From Sulfurimicrobium sp. (GTDB lineage: Bacteria; Pseudomonadota; Gammaproteobacteria; Burkholderiales; Sulfuricellaceae), in NCBI GenBank assembly GCA_030652035.1, contig JAUSBJ010000039.1:24874-88873 (forward strand): a DNA stretch of 64,000 nucleotides, given 5' to 3'. This document shows positions 48,905-57,419 of the stretch, in pieces. The notes beneath the pieces are model-generated. The model ran no database searches and was not told the DNA's origin. It saw nothing but the letters and a program-made list of their open reading frames with translations. Position 1 is the first letter of the stretch, and each line of letters opens with the position of its first letter. The position numbers and the translations under genes are program-made.

Positions 48905-49707
48905 AGGGGACAGACCACGGTTTATCTCATCCACCAAACAATTCTCCCGACTCAGGTTCTACCATTTGGCGTGGCCGCCCCGACTTTCCGGGAACCGATC
49001 GCCGACCCAAAGCACTCGTCACCTGTGCCGCAAAGGCCGCATTCCCCAACGCATAATTCCCGTTTGTCGCACGGCGAATTTCATCCACCAATCCCGGCTC
49101 CAGCTCATGGCGAAACAGCTCACGATACGCCTCCTCGCGGCTTGCTGCGTCCTTGCCCTGCTCAAGATACAACGAATGGGGCTTCAGTAATGCATCAGGA
49201 TCACCTTGCGCGTTACCTCGGTAACTTGACCAGCGATATTCTGCCGGATGCGCCACCATATCCGCCCGCACAGGATTCAATTCGATGTATCGCTGACAGG
49301 CCAGCAAATAACTTTCTTCCTGCGTGAGACACGAGCGGAAGCGCCCTTCCCATAACGTCCCGCTGCGTCGGTAGGTTCGGTTCACGTACTGCACGTAGCG
49401 TTGCCCCAGCGCCTTCATCAACGCCCCCGGCGCATCGGGCTGCGCCGCCGAAATCAGCAAGTGAACGTGGTTGGTCATGAGAACATATGCATGAATCTGA
49501 CATCCGATTTTATCCGCCTGCTCGCGTAGCCAGTCAAGATAGAAACGGTAATCCTCATCGGCGAAAAAACACGCCTGCCGGTTGTTGCCACGCTGGATGA
49601 TATGAAGCGGAACGTTCGGTAAAGCCAAGCGGGCGCGGCGCGGCATGGCATTTTTCACGGAGTTGAAAATTACCGAAATTTATCATCAAAACCGTGGTCT
49701 GTCCCCT
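48905..49707 (-). mobile_element. RAYT-type element with perfect 19-bp terminal inverted repeats
   Basis: Arms 48905-48923 and 49689-49707 are exact reverse complements (core GGGGACAGACCACGG). They bound the REP-associated tyrosine transposase gene at 48927-49646. No target-site duplication is obvious. The right end sits inside a remnant of an rhs 3' end, so the element seems to have inserted there. Confidence 0.85.
48927..49646 (-). CDS. REP-associated tyrosine transposase (RAYT, Y1/IS200-like)
   Basis: Single-strand-type HUH transposase of the RAYT group, thought to move REP-like extragenic palindromes. The 239-residue protein starts MPRRARLALPN, a classical RAYT N-terminus, and has the HUH pair in MTNHVHLLI near residue 65 and a conserved tyrosine region QRYIELNPVRADMVAHP near 120. 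A GTG four codons upstream (49658) is an alternative start. The gene is flanked by perfect terminal repeats. Confidence 0.88.
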   Translation of the reverse strand: MPRRARLALPNVPLHIIQRGNNRQACFFADEDYRFYLDWLREQADKIGCQIHAYVLMTNHVHLLISAAQPDAPGALMKALGQRYVQYVNRTYRRSGTLWEGRFRSCLTQEESYLLACQRYIELNPVRADMVAHPAEYRWSSYRGNAQGDPDALLKPHSLYLEQGKDAASREEAYRELFRHELEPGLVDEIRRATNGNYALGNAAFAAQVTSALGRRSVPGKSGRPRQMVEPESGELFGG

Positions 49708-50100
49708 ATTATTCATGTAGCTTTGCATATCTACCGTGCCCGTTACGTTGCTGGGCCGTTGATTTCCGGGTACACCCTGCAGGCCGGGAATATCATTGGT
49801 CGGGCGCGTGTCCTGTCCGATGTTGGCCGGGCGCCGGTCCGTGTAAGTAATGAACTGGTGCGTATCGGCATTGGTCATGCTGCGGTCACCACCAGCCTCT
49901 GGCGAGCCATAGGTCTGGGTCCGCTGCGGGTCACCGCTGCGAGCTCGCCCTGGGGCGCGGGCCGTGTCACGATGCGGGCGCTGCGCAGTCCGCGCTGGTC
50001 GTGCTCGAAGCGCTCGCGCTGCGTGGGGTGGATCACTTCGAGCAGGTGGCACGGGGCTTAATGCCACTGCGTTATGGTGGCTTTGGCGGCTGATACCCAC
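49708..50100 (-). pseudogene. Decayed rhs fragment (two joined pieces)
   Basis: Two pieces of the full-length rhs gene at 50947-56538 are joined here. The upstream piece (about 49950-50060) copies part of the YD-repeat region in one frame (LLEVIHPTQRERFEHDQRGL). The downstream piece (49708-49920) copies the C-terminal tail, SPEAGGDRSMTNADTHQFI to VDMQSYM, in another frame. Residues after MQSYM are lost, replaced by the transposase element. The frame change and loss mark a non-functional remnant, probably a displaced older rhs 3' end. Confidence 0.85.
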
Positions 50101-50161
50101 TTGCGCTCCTTCGGAAATCGCCCCGACTTTCTGAACGTCTTTGATGATGGTCTTTGCGGTT
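50101..50161. other. Short intergenic tail after lipoprotein gene
   Basis: About 60 bases between the rhs remnant and the lipoprotein gene. No gene or repeat is recognised. Confidence 0.4.
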
Positions 50162-50950
50162 TCACTGCCCCGTTTTGGCAGAGTCCTTCAAGACCAAGCG
50201 CAAAAAGCCAGGCATGTTCGCAGCCGGCACTGCCTTGAACGGAGTCCTAGCGTCGGCCTCCATTTGAGCTAAGGTTCGCACGCCGCTCCACTGGTCTGAG
50301 ATCACTTCGATGTCAGAGTTGTCGGGGAAAACATTCAGCAAGAAAACACTGGAGCCTTGCCTGAAACCCTCAGAAACCGTCTCAGTAGACAAAGTGAAGC
50401 TTCGGTAAGGGATTTGGAATTTAAGCATTTGCTGGTTGAAATCACGGTAAGCGGGAGCTGCCAGCAATATCGCAGGGTCTATCGAGACAAGAAAGAGTAA
50501 TTTTTCACGAAAAAGAAGCCTGCTACTACCTGGCTGGAAATCTTTTGGTTTGATATTTGCACTATTTAACAACCGCGCGACCAACTCGGGGCCTTCGAGA
50601 TGATTGAGTGATTTTGTTCTGGCCGTATTCAAAAGTTTTACGACCGAACCTGTATTGTTGCCACCAGAAAGATTGATCTGCCATTTCTTGTTGCTAGTCA
50701 AGATCTGCCCAATAGCTGGCTGCAAGCTAAAAAATGGCAGATTTTGTGAGCCATTACCCTTCAAATCTTCCCACTCGAATGTCCTCGCACGCTCCTTTTC
50801 TGCAGGGGTCATTTGAATCTTGCCTTCCAATTCATCAGCTAAGGTGTTGGATCTTGTACACCCTGCAGCCAAGCCAATACAGAAGCTCAAGAAAATTAAT
50901 TTTGACGTTCGATTATTCGGCAGTTTTATAACCGAAGTATTGGCCATCAT
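50162..50950 (-). CDS. Lipoprotein, candidate immunity partner of Rhs-lipase
   Basis: This 262-residue protein has a lipobox LAAGC with C31 as the lipidated residue, so it should be anchored in the cell envelope facing the periplasm. No domain is recognised. It starts four bases within the rhs stop (ATGA), so translation is coupled to the toxin-like protein. Its DNA is visibly less GC-rich than its neighbours. The known immunity proteins of Tle1-type lipases are periplasmic lipoproteins, so this is a reasonable immunity candidate; that function is inferred. Confidence 0.65.
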   Translation of the reverse strand: MMANTSVIKLPNNRTSKLIFLSFCIGLAAGCTRSNTLADELEGKIQMTPAEKERARTFEWEDLKGNGSQNLPFFSLQPAIGQILTSNKKWQINLSGGNNTGSVVKLLNTARTKSLNHLEGPELVARLLNSANIKPKDFQPGSSRLLFREKLLFLVSIDPAILLAAPAYRDFNQQMLKFQIPYRSFTLSTETVSEGFRQGSSVFLLNVFPDNSDIEVISDQWSGVRTLAQMEADARTPFKAVPAANMPGFLRLVLKDSAKTGQ

Positions 50951-53900
50951 TGAGCAGCTCCTGCAAACACATAGCCATTACTTCGCAGCCAGCTCATGTA
51001 AGCTTGCATATCAACCGTACCGGTGGCGTTGCTGGGCTCTAGATTTCCAGGTACACCCTGCAAGCCTGGAATCTCATTTGTTGGTCGGGAGTCCTGCCCG
51101 ATGTTTGCGGGGCGGCGGTCTGCGTAGGCAATGAACTGGTGGGTATCGGCATTTGTCATGCTGCGGTTGCCACCAGCCTCTGGTGTGCCAAAGGTCTGAG
51201 TCCGCTGCGTGCCACCTCCCAGTCCACCGAGCACTTGTCGATCTTCCAAGGCTCGGGTGTTGGTACCCCACAGCAAGCCGTCGATCTGGAAGGTCGCCGG
51301 TGCCGTGCGCGGATCCCCAAAGCGGATCAAGTTGCTTTGGTCATGCACAACGGGGTTGTTCATGTCGATACTGATTTGCCCTGTGTTCATGCGAACGCCT
51401 GCAATTTGCGCCTGCCACACCATCCAGCTCAGCGCCACTGTGGACAAGCCATTCTCATTGGCACCATAGCCGCCTCCTATGTCGGCATGCGCACCAATAA
51501 ATCCACGCTCGATACGCACCCGCCCCACCGCATTGCTTGAGGCACCAATGGATTGTAGCGGAAACCCACCGTAGTGGTTATCTCCATTCAAATGAATACG
51601 CGTATCGTCCCAGAAGCGGAAGTTCGTTGGCGCTGTCCAGAAAGCGTCTGTACCCGCTGGCGCGCTGCGGTACTCGTTGAGCGCCACAGCTTGGGCCACA
51701 TAGCTGAACTGAGAAGAGATGGCCATGTTGTAGGCGGTACCGCTGCGGTTGGTGCTCAACACGGTATCCCACAAGCCCATGAATCGGAAGTTGATCCATT
51801 GACAAGTGGCTGTGCCCTGCGCGTTCGTGTAACGGTAGTAAGTCCTGCCGTTTTGGGTGATGGCATTGGCTACCAGCCGGTTGGCAAAGTCGCGCGCCTG
51901 GGCCGCGCCCCGGCTAAATCCGACGATGTCAATGTCCATCACCCTAGCATCATCGAAGCTATCGGCCTCATCGCGCATGTACAGCATCATCCGCAGTATT
52001 CGGTCAGGCCCAGAGTAGTTGCCCCCTTTGTCTGGCACCTGGCCACCGACGCCAGAATAACTTGCCGAAATGATGTCCCCGTATTGCGCGTCTCTGTGGT
52101 CGGTACCCACGCCGGTGACGTAATTGGCAGGGCGATTGCTGCCGTTGTCTGCATAGACATTCCGAAACTGCACCACGTTGCTGATTGAACTGCCCGCCAA
52201 TGGCACATCTGAGTTGTCCGTCCCATCAAACGCAAACAACACCAACCCATCGGGATCGATGAAGCCCAACGGGTTGAACGCCACATAGGCGTACGGGTTG
52301 GGCCCGTCGGGTGTGCCCAGGGGGTCGGGTGTGAGGTACTGGCCAAGGTCTGGGTCGTAGTAGCGCTGGCGGTTGTAGTGCAGGCCGGTTTCGGCGTCGA
52401 AGACCTGGCCGGGCAGGCGCAGGGCCAGCGTGAAGCCGGCAGCATCTTTACCTGCCCCGATGGTGAGGATGCGCGCCTCTCCGAACGGCGCATAAGCCGC
52501 GCGCCAGACGGTCTGGCCCTGGGCGTTGGTGGCGGCTTCGGGGGCGCCCAGGTGGTTGGTGTGCAGCCAGACGAGGCCTTCGTTGCTGCTCAGCCAGCTC
52601 TGCACGATTCGGCCCAGGTCGGCGAGGAGTTGCGCCACGCCGGGTTGTTCTGGTGCCAGGCGCTGGCCCGGCGCGCTGTCGATCACGGCCAGCGGCATGT
52701 CGGCCAGGTAGACGTACTGGCGCGTTATGCGGCCCTCTGCGTCGAGCTCGGCCAGGGGCTGGTGGCTTTCGTCGTAGAGGGTGTGGGTGGTTTGGGTACC
52801 TGCAGGGCTGAACACCTGTTTGCTGTTGCGCAGGCCCCGGTGGTCGTACTGGTATTGCGCCAGCGGCCTGGCTTCTTGCCGCACCTCGATCAGGCGGCCC
52901 AGAGCGTCCCACACATATTCGCGGCTGCCCACGCGCTCGGGCTGGCCGTTGGCGTTGTAGGTGGCTTTGTTGACGCCCTGGATGAGGCGGTGGCTGCCGT
53001 CCTGGAACTGGTTGCGCTGGGTGCCGGTGGTGAGATCGGTCTGTTCGCTGGCCCCTTGCTGGTTGAGCACGCGGCGCTGGCCGACGTCGTAGGCGTAGCG
53101 CCAGACGGCTTGCTCTTTGACCGCTGCGCTGATGAGGCTCACGGGGATCACCGCGCCCGAGCGGCCATTTTCGTCCACACCGGCACCACCTGCCAGCACA
53201 CTGGCCACCAGACGGCCTTGCGCGTCGTAGGCGTGGCTGTGCTGGGTGTGCTCGCTGGGCAAACCCGCGCGCTGCTGGTTCAGCAACAAATGGCCCTCGG
53301 CGCTCCAGAGGTAGCGGTGGTCGATCAGGGCTTGCGGGTCGGTGGGCAGACCCAGGGCACCGGGTGGCGCCAGGTTGTGTGAAGCGGCGCTTGCGGGCGG
53401 GTTCGCGGCATGGGCTGGATGGACACCCAGCAAGCGCTCAATCGTCTCTTGCGTGATGCGGCCCATGAGCCACGTGGGTGTGCTGTTACTGCTCGCCTGC
53501 AGCGCCGCGCGCGGGATCGTGCGGCGGTAGACCACGCGGGCCAGCGTGCCTTGTGCGCTGCGCTGGTACAGGGCTTGAATGCCGTTGCCGCTGGTGTAGC
53601 TGGAGAGGCCCACCAGATCGCGCTCGAAGCCATGGGCTAGGGTTTGCTCTTTGCCCAGCCAGCGCAGCCAGGGCGTCTGTATGGTTTGGCGGGTGAGCGC
53701 CACCACCTGCCCCTGCCCGTTACGCTGATAGACCAGGCGGCTGCCGTCGGGCAGGGTGCTTGCCAGCAACTGGCCCTTGTTGTCATGCTCGTAGCGGGTC
53801 ACGCTGATGTGTCCGCCCTGCGCCGTCTTGAGGGTGACGATGCGCACGCTGCGCAGACCGCGCGCATTGTATTCTAAGCGTTCGTTCTGCGTGGGGTGAA

Positions 53901-56538
53901 TCACTTCGATGAGCTGGCGAGCGCTGTAGCGCCATTGGGTGCGCGTTGCTACTCGGGTTTTTGCATCGGTGATGGTCTGGCTCAGAATGCGGCCCTGGGC
54001 ATCGTAGGCATAAACCGCCGTGTTGCCTGGGGCGTCGGTCATGGCCACCAGGCGATCGGCGGCGTCAAAGCCGCGCAGCGTATCGCCGCTGTCCGGGCTG
54101 CGCGTGAGCACGTTGCGGTCGAAGTCGTCGCGCAACTGCAACGGGCGAAGCGGTGCTGTGGCCTTGCTGCGTGCGCTGGCCTGTTGCCGTGCCGAAGTCA
54201 CACGTCCCAGCGCGTCCACAGTGGCGACGGGCAAAGCATCGGCGCCGTAGCGCAGGCTGCGGCTGCGCCCGGCGTTGTCGGCCATGCCGATGGCTCTGCC
54301 CAATTCATCGTAGGCCAGATTCAGCGTCTTGACCATGCTTGCGCTGCGCATGCTCTCCTGCACCAGCCGACCCTCGCTGTCGTACGCATAGGTTTGCAGC
54401 ATGCCCAGGGCGGTGGCGCGCCACAGCAGGCGGCCCTGGGCATCGAATTCCTGGCGCTCGGTGGGGCGGGCAGCGGCCTTGTCTTTAGCGTTGGCATCGC
54501 CTTGGAAGCTCTGCACGCGCTGGCCCAAGGCGTCGTACTGGAAGCTCTGCACCTGCGGCTGGGTCCAGCCCGGGCCCTGGCTGCGGATCTGGGTGGGTTG
54601 CAGGCGGGCATCGTATGTGAAGCGGGTGGCAAAACCCGCATCGTTGACCACGCGCTCGACCATGCCTGTGGCGCTGTCGACACTGACATCGCTGCGCAGG
54701 CCACCGGGCGTGCTCATGGTCTTGATGAAGCTGCCCCGCTCATCCCAGGCCAGAGTAGTGATATCCGAATCCGCAGCCGAGGCGGTGGGCCCGTTGGGCA
54801 GGGGTCCGTCAATCCGGGTGAGCAGGCTGCGCCCGTTGACGGTGGCGTAGGTGTAGCGGGTGCTGCGCGCGAGTTTGCTGGCCTGCTCTGGGCTGCTGGC
54901 CACCTGGCCTTGTGCGTCGAGCGGGCTGTAGCCGGTTTCCTTCAGCTCGGTCACCTGGCCAGCGGCGTTGTAGCTCAGCGCAATGACTTGCTCCAGGCCC
55001 GTCACCACGCTGGGTCGCGCCAAGAGCGTGGGCTTGTCGGGCCAGCGGGTGTCTGAGTACTCGCGGCGCTCCACCAGCTGTGCGCGCCGGGCTTTGCCAT
55101 CCGGCTTGTAGGCGAGTTGCTCGATTCGGGTGGTGCGGCCTTGGGCGTCCAGCGTATGGCGCGTGCTGAGCAATGGTCTGGGCGTGCTCTGTGGTTTGCT
55201 GTCGGTCACGACCATCGGGCTGAGCGTAGTCTGCTCGATCAAACGCCCCAGCGCGTCGTAGGCGTAGCGGATGTTGCTTTCACCGCAGCTGGCGCAGCCG
55301 GGGCCGCGGATTTCAAGCAGGCGCGCCTGTTCGTTGATGAGGGCGTGGGTGTAGGTGGTTTTCTGGCCCAGGCTGTTGGTGAGCTCCGTTTTGCCGGGCT
55401 GGCCCTGGGGGAGCGCGGGCTGGAGGTAGTGCAAGTCGACCTGTTCGATGCCTGTGCCGGGATCAGGTTGGCCGTCTTTGCCTGGCTGCCGGGGCGGCCC
55501 TTTGACGCTCTGGCTGCCGCGCCCTTGCCCGTCGTAGCGGTAGCTGCCGATGCGCTGGTTGAGGAGCTGGCCGTCGCTGCCGATGCCGCTGACGGTGATG
55601 CCGGTGAGGCGGGCGGGGTGGCGCGGGTCTTCGTAGTGGTAGTGGCGGCTGATGCTGCTGCTGGTGTGGCCGCGGGTGGCGTGGGCGTGGGCTTTTTGTT
55701 CGGCTTCGTAGTGGGTGGGGAGGCTGACTTTGACGAGGTTGGCGAGCCGTTCGCGCGGGTTGCCGCTTGCGCCCGTGGGGGCTGCGCTGCCGTATTCGTA
55801 GCGGTAGCGCCCGACCGGGCTGTCGATGCTTTGCACGCCGCGGAAGCGGTCGCCGGCCTGGGCCTGCTTGCGGTCGAGGTAGTTGAGCTGGAGCGTGCGT
55901 CCTTGCGGGTCGGTGACTTTGACGAGGTGGCCCTGGGTGTCGTGTTGCAGGCTGACGTATTCGCCGCTGGGGGCCTGGATCTGGACCAGTTTGCCGTGGC
56001 TGTCGAAGTCGAGGCGGCGGCCGTTGGGCCAGTGCCAGGCGTATTCGTCGCCGCGCGGGGTTTTACGGATGTGGATGCGGCCCTGGCTGGGGTCGTTGCT
56101 GGCGCAGGTGCCGGGGTGCCGGGGGTCGCGGCTGAAGATGAGCCGGGTGCCGTCGGCTTCGATGATCTGGAGGCTGTTGCCGATGGCGTGGAGATCGGTT
56201 TCGTAGGAAAGGCGCCAGCCACGCCCGAGGATGCCGTTGGGCGCATTGGGGCCGGCGTAGGCACTGTTGTAGTGGCGAACGATTTCGAGGCCGAGGACGC
56301 CGGGCAGGGCAGGGAGGTCGGTTTCCTGCTGGTATTTGTTGCCGTTGGTGACGTTGATGGGGTTGCCGGCGCCCTGGTTGGTGCCGCTGCTGTTGCCTTG
56401 GGCTGCGGGGCCGCTGCCGTCGCAGGGGGCGCCGCCGGGGCTGGCGCCGCAGCCGATGTCGGGCGGAGCGGCGGCAGCAGTGGCGGGCGCGAGCGGGGAC
56501 AGGCTCAGCAGGAGCAGGAGGGGAAGGAGGCGCTTCAT
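50947..56538 (-). CDS. Rhs-repeat protein with Sec signal and C-terminal DUF2235 (Tle1-like) lipase
   Basis: This 1863-residue protein starts with a Sec signal peptide (MKRLLPLLLLLSLSP, cut near residue 23), an N-terminal Rhs entry domain (GNPINVTNGNKYQQETDLPALPG), many YD repeats forming the shell, and the hyperconserved RxYDPDLGQYLTPDPLG to DPDGL at about 1395-1430. After the core, about 1431-1863, is a DUF2235 alpha/beta hydrolase: FAFDGTDNSD near 1432, GFSRGAAQARDF with the nucleophile Ser near 1541, and HADIGGGY with catalytic His near 1683. These fit a Tle1-type phospholipase toxin tip. No VgrG or PAAR gene is near. ATG at 56553 is also possible; it lies two bases after a TadE remnant. 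Confidence 0.85.
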   Translation of the reverse strand: MKRLLPLLLLLSLSPLAPATAAAAPPDIGCGASPGGAPCDGSGPAAQGNSSGTNQGAGNPINVTNGNKYQQETDLPALPGVLGLEIVRHYNSAYAGPNAPNGILGRGWRLSYETDLHAIGNSLQIIEADGTRLIFSRDPRHPGTCASNDPSQGRIHIRKTPRGDEYAWHWPNGRRLDFDSHGKLVQIQAPSGEYVSLQHDTQGHLVKVTDPQGRTLQLNYLDRKQAQAGDRFRGVQSIDSPVGRYRYEYGSAAPTGASGNPRERLANLVKVSLPTHYEAEQKAHAHATRGHTSSSISRHYHYEDPRHPARLTGITVSGIGSDGQLLNQRIGSYRYDGQGRGSQSVKGPPRQPGKDGQPDPGTGIEQVDLHYLQPALPQGQPGKTELTNSLGQKTTYTHALINEQARLLEIRGPGCASCGESNIRYAYDALGRLIEQTTLSPMVVTDSKPQSTPRPLLSTRHTLDAQGRTTRIEQLAYKPDGKARRAQLVERREYSDTRWPDKPTLLARPSVVTGLEQVIALSYNAAGQVTELKETGYSPLDAQGQVASSPEQASKLARSTRYTYATVNGRSLLTRIDGPLPNGPTASAADSDITTLAWDERGSFIKTMSTPGGLRSDVSVDSATGMVERVVNDAGFATRFTYDARLQPTQIRSQGPGWTQPQVQSFQYDALGQRVQSFQGDANAKDKAAARPTERQEFDAQGRLLWRATALGMLQTYAYDSEGRLVQESMRSASMVKTLNLAYDELGRAIGMADNAGRSRSLRYGADALPVATVDALGRVTSARQQASARSKATAPLRPLQLRDDFDRNVLTRSPDSGDTLRGFDAADRLVAMTDAPGNTAVYAYDAQGRILSQTITDAKTRVATRTQWRYSARQLIEVIHPTQNERLEYNARGLRSVRIVTLKTAQGGHISVTRYEHDNKGQLLASTLPDGSRLVYQRNGQGQVVALTRQTIQTPWLRWLGKEQTLAHGFERDLVGLSSYTSGNGIQALYQRSAQGTLARVVYRRTIPRAALQASSNSTPTWLMGRITQETIERLLGVHPAHAANPPASAASHNLAPPGALGLPTDPQALIDHRYLWSAEGHLLLNQQRAGLPSEHTQHSHAYDAQGRLVASVLAGGAGVDENGRSGAVIPVSLISAAVKEQAVWRYAYDVGQRRVLNQQGASEQTDLTTGTQRNQFQDGSHRLIQGVNKATYNANGQPERVGSREYVWDALGRLIEVRQEARPLAQYQYDHRGLRNSKQVFSPAGTQTTHTLYDESHQPLAELDAEGRITRQYVYLADMPLAVIDSAPGQRLAPEQPGVAQLLADLGRIVQSWLSSNEGLVWLHTNHLGAPEAATNAQGQTVWRAAYAPFGEARILTIGAGKDAAGFTLALRLPGQVFDAETGLHYNRQRYYDPDLGQYLTPDPLGTPDGPNPYAYVAFNPLGFIDPDGLVLFAFDGTDNSDVPLAGSSISNVVQFRNVYADNGSNRPANYVTGVGTDHRDAQYGDIISASYSGVGGQVPDKGGNYSGPDRILRMMLYMRDEADSFDDARVMDIDIVGFSRGAAQARDFANRLVANAITQNGRTYYRYTNAQGTATCQWINFRFMGLWDTVLSTNRSGTAYNMAISSQFSYVAQAVALNEYRSAPAGTDAFWTAPTNFRFWDDTRIHLNGDNHYGGFPLQSIGASSNAVGRVRIERGFIGAHADIGGGYGANENGLSTVALSWMVWQAQIAGVRMNTGQISIDMNNPVVHDQSNLIRFGDPRTAPATFQIDGLLWGTNTRALEDRQVLGGLGGGTQRTQTFGTPEAGGNRSMTNADTHQFIAYADRRPANIGQDSRPTNEIPGLQGVPGNLEPSNATGTVDMQAYMSWLRSNGYVFAGAAQ

Positions 56539-56555
56539 GGCGGACAAGGGCATGG

Positions 56556-56741
56556 TTATGGGGTGTAGATCGTGCGGATCAGGGGGATCTTGGGCTCGTA
56601 GCCGTGGGTGATGCGCAGTTTAATCAGGTTGGCGTCCTGGATGCGTTGGCCGGAGGCGGCCCTCAGTTCGGTGGTGCCCTGGGCCGGCATGCGATGGCCT
56701 TGGGTTGTTGTGGCTCGCATTGAAAGATGTGGAACACGCAC
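56556..56741 (-). pseudogene. TadE-like gene remnant fused upstream of rhs
   Basis: The reading frame matches residues around AASGQRIQDANLIKLRITHGYEPKIPLIRTIYT of the TadE-like protein at 59435-60295, and at DNA level the block 56561-56661 is nearly the same as 59761-59861. It then diverges and stops, two bases before the rhs ATG. The N-terminal prepilin part is missing. It is read as the remnant of a second tadE-like copy, cut where rhs was joined. Confidence 0.8.
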
Positions 56742-57379
56742 TATGGCGGGGTCTCTGCCTGGTAAGCCTCCAGTCTGGATGGGGCAAGTTTTGTGAAGTA
56801 GCCGCTCATCTCGGGTTCGGGAAACAGTCCGAGCAACTGCCAGTAGGTGCTGTCGTTGTTGCGGTAGAGCGTCAGGGGGGTCGTGCCGAAGAGCGCACCC
56901 CGCCAGATTCGGGTGCTGCGCTGGATCGCTGACTGTTCCAGCAAGGTAGGGCTGCTTGCTTCGGCAAGCGCGCCCTGCCGGGCTTTACGGTTAAAGCCGC
57001 TGCCAAAGTTCTTCGCCAGCGCAGCGTAGGGGTCTGACGCGCGCAATAGTGCAATGGCGCGGCCTTCGCTGCTTTTGTTCATGTAGGCGACTGGAATCCA
57101 TAGGGTTGCCCAGCGCCGCCGCTCAGGCGTGTCGAACCACTTCCACAGCTCGGCGCAGGCGGGGCAGTTGAGGTCGATGAAGAAGACGGCCTGAATCTGA
57201 TCGCCCGGCTTAGCCAGACGCGCCCCTTTCAACTGCTGCGCGGCAAGCCACAGGGCGCGGTCGCGCTGGCCGTGCATTTTGGCGCTAGGGCCGGTGAGGA
57301 TTTCGGCGCGCAGGCTGGGGGCGGCGAATAGGGTCAGCGCGGATATGGAAGCAGTGAGGAATCGGCGGCGGGTTGGCAT
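56741..57379 (-). CDS. DsbG-like periplasmic thioredoxin, copy B
   Basis: This 212-residue protein starts MPTRRRFLTA, a twin-arginine-like leader with signal peptide, so it is probably exported. The thioredoxin-fold active site is CPAC at C72 and C75 (FFIDLNCPAC), and the rest aligns with DsbG-type isomerases (IPVAYMN, AIALLRASDPYAAL). It lacks the N-terminal dimerisation domain. It is homologous to copy A at 60323. Both sit beside Cys-rich proteins, so they may shape their disulfides. The start at 57379 drops an unlikely long upstream extension. Confidence 0.75.
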   Translation of the reverse strand: MPTRRRFLTASISALTLFAAPSLRAEILTGPSAKMHGQRDRALWLAAQQLKGARLAKPGDQIQAVFFIDLNCPACAELWKWFDTPERRRWATLWIPVAYMNKSSEGRAIALLRASDPYAALAKNFGSGFNRKARQGALAEASSPTLLEQSAIQRSTRIWRGALFGTTPLTLYRNNDSTYWQLLGLFPEPEMSGYFTKLAPSRLEAYQAETPP

Positions 57380-57419
57380 GGAGTTTGGTCGTATCCCAGT
57401 TACGGGACCACTTTTTTGC

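Noticed and set aside
50947..56538. Calling the Rhs protein a type VI secretion effector
   Set aside because: No VgrG, PAAR or Hcp gene is present in the window and the protein carries a Sec signal peptide, which type VI Rhs effectors normally lack.
55117..56568. A long open frame on the plus strand opposite rhs
   Set aside because: It is antisense to the N-terminal Rhs region, alanine/valine-rich without any motif, and has no ribosome binding site or neighbours.
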